Assembly (NCBI GenBank): GCA_031281115.1
Contig: JAITFV010000154.1
Span: 1-8,714 of the forward strand
Length of the DNA stretch: 8,714 nt
Source: Oscillospiraceae bacterium
GTDB taxonomy: Bacteria > Bacillota > Clostridia > Oscillospirales > Ruminococcaceae
Reading direction: 5' to 3'
In this document: piece after piece, positions 7,245 to 8,714 of the stretch
How the letters are laid out: the number at the start of each line of letters is the position of its first letter
Position numbering within the stretch: position 1 is the stretch's first letter
The notes under the pieces: generated by a model
The model's input: only the letters and a program-made list of their open reading frames with translations
The model's database searches: none
Told to the model about the DNA's origin: nothing
Position numbers and translations under genes: made by a program

Positions 7245-7760
7245 TTAACCCAGAAGATTTGACAGGTTGCCCATGCCCATTTTGGCGAGTACGTTTACCC
7301 GGGTTGTGTTCCAAAACGCAAGGCTCAGCGATTTGATTCTGAAAAAGCCCATGTCAGGTAAAGCGTTTTGTGCATCCACGGTGATTGCTAAAGCAAATTC
7401 GCAAACCATATCCTTACCGCTTTCTTTTATCATATACATAAACGCTTGATTTAGTTTAAAGGTCAGTTCATCAATTTTAATCGCTTTGTCGCTGTCGCCG
7501 CCTGCTGAATCATTTAAGCTGCTGAATGAATCGTTAATTGATGTAGAATCACTTTCCTTCATGCCGAATGCGGTTTTAAACTCAGCCAGCATTTCCTTAA
7601 ACGTTACGCCCTCCGTTGCCTCTGTTTTTGTCGGAGCGACGAGGAGAGAGTAGCCGTTTTGACCTTTAACAAAAGCCGCATTCAGGTTGGTTTTAAGCAG
7701 GTCGAAGTCTAAACCTACCATACAATTGAATATGTCGCTTTTTTGGATTTCTGTTGACAT
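7245..7760 (-). CDS. conserved-looking 171-aa protein of unknown function, partner of the 1054-aa protein
   Basis: No family recognised. The protein is soluble, with no signal peptide or membrane helix. Residues 1-60 start MSTEIQKSDIFNCMVGLDFD; a polar Ser/Asp-rich segment lies at about 75-93 (INDSFSSLNDSAGGDSDK); residues 95-171 alternate strands and turns (IDELTFKLNQAFMYM, FALAITVDAQ, MGFFRIKSLSLAFWNT). This pattern resembles single beta modules in the neighbouring 1054-aa protein, so it may be a small relative or binding partner. The start at 7760 is well supported: AGGAGG (7768-7773) lies 7 nt upstream and a promoter lies just before it. An in-frame ATG at 7814 would fall within the promoter and is rejected. 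The stop is 6 nt from the start of the 1054-aa gene, so the two form one transcription unit. Confidence 0.9.
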   Translation of the reverse strand: MSTEIQKSDIFNCMVGLDFDLLKTNLNAAFVKGQNGYSLLVAPTKTEATEGVTFKEMLAEFKTAFGMKESDSTSINDSFSSLNDSAGGDSDKAIKIDELTFKLNQAFMYMIKESGKDMVCEFALAITVDAQNALPDMGFFRIKSLSLAFWNTTRVNVLAKMGMGNLSNLLG

Positions 7761-7791
7761 GATGTTTCCTCCTGTTTTTTGTGATAATGCA

Positions 7792-7819
7792 ATTATATCA
7801 TCATTGCAAAACATGTAAA
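7792..7819 (-). promoter_or_regulatory. sigma-A-type promoter for the 171-aa/1054-aa gene pair
   Basis: On the minus strand, TTTACA (7814-7819) and TATAAT (7792-7797) are separated by 16 bp, a close match to the vegetative consensus. Transcription would begin near 7785, giving a leader of about 25 nt with AGGAGG before the start codon at 7760. The right end of the -35 box overlaps the base of the hairpin at 7818-7868. Confidence 0.7.
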
Positions 7820-7868
7820 AGGCAATCTATATGAAACGGGAAAACCGCATTTCACATAGGTTGCCTTT
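7818..7868. repeat. 51-base hairpin abutting the promoter of the gene pair
   Basis: AAAGGCAATCTATATGAAA (7818-7836) and the inverse of 7850-7868 agree at 17 of 19 positions, with a 13-nt centre containing ACGGGAAAACCG. On the minus strand the stem ends in GCCTTTTA, so it could terminate transcription arriving from the zinc-ribbon gene. It also touches the -35 box and might affect promoter access. The opening AAAGGCAA and TATATGAAA recur at 8514-8530. Confidence 0.65.
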
Positions 7869-7885
7869 AACAAAAAGAGAATTTA

Positions 7886-7920
7886 ATACTGTCATCCATT
7901 TAAGAAATGGATAATAGTAT
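7886..7920. repeat. TTATCCATTT-type hairpin
   Basis: ATACTGTCATCCATTT, loop AAG, AAATGGATAATAGTAT; the arms agree at 14 of 16 positions. The left arm differs from the one at 1779-1794 by a single base, and the loop is the same. It sits between the terminator of the zinc-ribbon gene and the promoter of the 171-aa gene. Confidence 0.75.
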
Positions 7921-7925
7921 AAGAT

Positions 7926-7950
7926 AAACCGGCTGCATTGCAGCCGGTTT
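7926..7950. terminator. strong terminator hairpin at the end of the zinc-ribbon gene
   Basis: AAACCGGCTGCA and TGCAGCCGGTTT form perfect 12-bp arms around one base, immediately after the stop codon of the zinc-ribbon gene. On the minus strand it is followed by ATCTTATACT, and on the plus strand by TTATTT after the terminal TTT, so it could act in both directions. Confidence 0.75.
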
Positions 7951-8322
7951 TTATTTCAATGATATACGCCACCGCCTGATTGTGCTGTCATCGGCAGCGC
8001 AGGTTTCAAGTTTGTTTTTTTCTTTTTCGACCGCTTCTTTAATGAGATTTAAGTCATACTGCTTGTTCGGCGCTATAAATCCCGGCAAAACAGCGTGAAC
8101 CTTTCTGCATTCTTTGCAGCGAACCTGAATAATTGTGACAGTTTTAGTATCGAATTCAGAAATTATAACCTTGCGTTTATATGTACCGTGCATACATACA
8201 AAACCGCCGCAAACAGGGCATAAAACCATTCCTGCCCTTGCTTGCGAATCAAGTTCGTTGTAAATTATATGTTCATTTCTTATGTATTCTAAACAATCAA
8301 TTTTCAACAATCCTAAAATCAA
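7951..8322 (-). CDS. DUF6431-type zinc-ribbon protein, possibly a mobile-element remnant
   Basis: A 123-aa protein with two Cys pairs, CPVC (Cys35, Cys38) and CKEC (Cys69, Cys72), that would hold one zinc. Between and after them, HGTYKRKV and VHAVLPGFIAPNKQYD match the pattern I remember for DUF6431 proteins, which are common in Clostridia and often linked to transposon-like or HTH proteins. The end, DDSTIRRWRISLK, looks like the beginning of a helix-turn-helix that then stops, so the protein may lack a C-terminal part present in longer relatives. DNA binding is inferred. The start is TTG at 8322, chosen because AAGGAA (8328-8333) lies 5 nt upstream; ATG at 8229 (Met32) would begin just before the first Cys pair and has a poorer site. 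The terminator follows the stop directly. Confidence 0.75.
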   Translation of the reverse strand: MILGLLKIDCLEYIRNEHIIYNELDSQARAGMVLCPVCGGFVCMHGTYKRKVIISEFDTKTVTIIQVRCKECRKVHAVLPGFIAPNKQYDLNLIKEAVEKEKNKLETCAADDSTIRRWRISLK

Positions 8323-8341
8323 TATAATTCCTTTCCACGGA

Positions 8342-8359
8342 TGTCAACATTTAAATGTT
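8342..8359 (-). promoter_or_regulatory. palindrome overlapping a -35-like TTGACA upstream of the zinc-ribbon gene
   Basis: AACATTTAAATGTT (8346-8359) is a perfect 14-base palindrome, and TTGACA (8342-8347, minus strand) overlaps it. The only -10-like match, TATATT at 8321-8326, has a short 15-bp spacer and would start transcription inside the gene, so this is not a convincing promoter for the TTG start. The palindrome could be an operator. Confidence 0.3.
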
Positions 8360-8370
8360 TGAATTAATTG

Positions 8371-8465
8371 ATACTAAAATCCAATAAACCGGTTTATTGG
8401 ATTTTAAGGATGGCGCTGCTGCGACAGCGCGGAACCCCTGTTTTCCATTTCTTAAATGGAAAACA
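8371..8465. repeat. composite palindromic repeat upstream of the zinc-ribbon gene
   Basis: Plus-strand order: a perfect 32-base AT-rich palindrome (8375-8406), linker GGAT, GCGCTG-6 nt-CAGCGC (8413-8430), linker GGAACCCC, and TGTTTTCCATTT-CTT-AAATGGAAAACA (8439-8465, perfect arms). Bases 8371-8430 are an inverted copy of 3952-4011 with 2 mismatches. The GGAACC linker plus the last module also match 24-43. Confidence 0.85.
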
Positions 8466-8517
8466 ATATGAACTCATCAAAGCCAATTATAGTGTATTGA
8501 CATATTAAAACGAAAGG

Positions 8518-8585
8518 CAAGTTATATGAAAAGACCTCCATATCAAAATAACTTGTTTGCATTTGTTGAGCAAACAAGTTATTTT
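8518..8585. repeat. double hairpin with shared, competing arms
   Basis: AAAATAACTTGTTTGC (8545-8560) and GCAAACAAGTTATTTT (8570-8585) form perfect 16-bp arms around a 9-nt loop. An earlier CAAGTTAT (8518-8525) can pair with ATAACTTG (8548-8555), which is part of the first arm, so the two folds exclude each other. No gene is seen to the right within the window; on either strand it lies far from a start codon. Confidence 0.7.
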
Positions 8586-8605
8586 AGTAAATTTTAAATT
8601 ATAGT

Positions 8606-8644
8606 CCTTTAACTTAAAAAGCGTTTCGCTTTTTAAGTTAAAGG
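8606..8644. repeat. long perfect AT-rich hairpin
   Basis: CCTTTAACTTAAAAAGCG and CGCTTTTTAAGTTAAAGG form perfect 18-bp arms around TTT. It resembles the hairpin at 57-82 in base composition and in the TTAAAAA/AGCG core. It precedes a GCGCTG hairpin, occupying the place the other AT palindrome has in the composites at 3952 and 8371. It may also act as a bidirectional terminator. Confidence 0.75.
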
Positions 8645-8649
8645 GGCTT

Positions 8650-8687
8650 GCGCTGTTGCGACAGCGCCCGCTGCGCTCACGCAGCGG
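8650..8687. repeat. two adjacent GC hairpins
   Basis: GCGCTG-TTGCGA-CAGCGC (8650-8667) is followed directly by CCGCTGCG-CTCA-CGCAGCGG (8668-8687) and the linker GGAAACCC. The first is the same module as at 3951-3970 and 8413-8430. The second takes the place of the CCGCGGCT hairpin at 6-25 with a different stem sequence but the same 8-bp arm and 4-nt loop. Confidence 0.8.
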
Positions 8688-8714
8688 AAACCCGTTTAAA
8701 TTGAAACTGTGGAA

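Larger units (their letters stand above)
8323..8714. other. 392-base gene-free stretch made of palindromes
   Basis: No coding frame of note on either strand. It holds, in order: the upstream region of the zinc-ribbon gene, a composite repeat (8371-8465), a plain AT-rich spacer (8466-8512), a double hairpin (8518-8585), a long AT hairpin (8606-8644) and two GC hairpins (8650-8687). The last bases (TTTAAATTGAAA, 8695-8706) resemble 1835-1846, which there precedes the hairpin at 1852, so another hairpin may follow past the window. Confidence 0.7.

Noticed and set aside
131..7760. Contractile injection system or prophage
   Set aside because: No sheath, tube, baseplate, portal, terminase or ATPase gene is visible; only the lysin-like M23 gene hints at it.
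7761..7814. ATG at 7814 as start of the 171-aa gene
   Set aside because: The extension would cover the -10 box, spacer and AGGAGG site of the gene itself.
8321..8347. TTGACA/TATATT as a promoter for the zinc-ribbon gene
   Set aside because: The spacer is 15 bp and the start point would fall inside the coding region beginning at 8322.
8371..8690. CRISPR-like array
   Set aside because: The repeats are palindromic modules of differing sequence without regular spacing or unique spacers of constant length, and no cas gene is present.

Overview
The window looks like an accessory region from a spore-forming low-to-mid-GC Firmicute of class Clostridia, probably a gut or rumen lineage. Three things point there: a gene similar to the N-terminal part of SleC (the clostridial spore cortex-lytic enzyme), a clostripain-family protease and a DUF6431-type zinc-ribbon protein, together with strong AGGAGG-type ribosome binding sites. 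The organism call is an inference. All six genes lie on the minus strand, so transcription runs from the right end of the window to the left.

In transcription order: (1) 8322-7951, a short zinc-ribbon protein of DUF6431 type, starting with TTG and ending against a strong hairpin terminator (7926-7950). (2) 7760-7245 and 7238-4074, a two-gene unit under the best promoter in the window (TTTACA / 16 bp / TATAAT). It encodes a 171-aa protein and a 1054-aa protein, neither of which I can name. The large one is beta-rich, then coiled coil, then hydrophobic Ala-rich helix, then a charged helical tail. (3) 3906-1951, a membrane-anchored clostripain-family (C11) cysteine protease. (4) 1759-1085, an M23 metallopeptidase with a C-terminal Cpl-7 (CW_7) wall-binding domain. 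(5) 922-131, a SleC-like protein that stops in the middle of its SpoIID-like domain.

The gaps between genes are packed with palindromes made from a few reusable modules: an AT-rich hairpin, a GCGCTG hairpin, a CCGCGG or CCGCTGCG hairpin, and a TTATCCATTT hairpin. These occur in a partly fixed order and in both orientations. One composite of 60 bp occurs twice, inverted, with 58 of 60 bases identical (3952-4011 and 8371-8430), bracketing the 1054-aa gene and its two upstream neighbours. A second 25-bp unit occurs inverted and exact at 1-25 and 3932-3956, bracketing the other three genes. The 392 bases right of the last gene (8323-8714) hold only such structures.

Read together, the five leftmost genes combine two probable peptidoglycan-acting proteins, a membrane-tethered protease and a large protein of unknown role that lacks a signal peptide. 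A system that releases or delivers the large protein through the cell wall is an attractive idea. It is inference only: no secretion or injection component is visible in the window.
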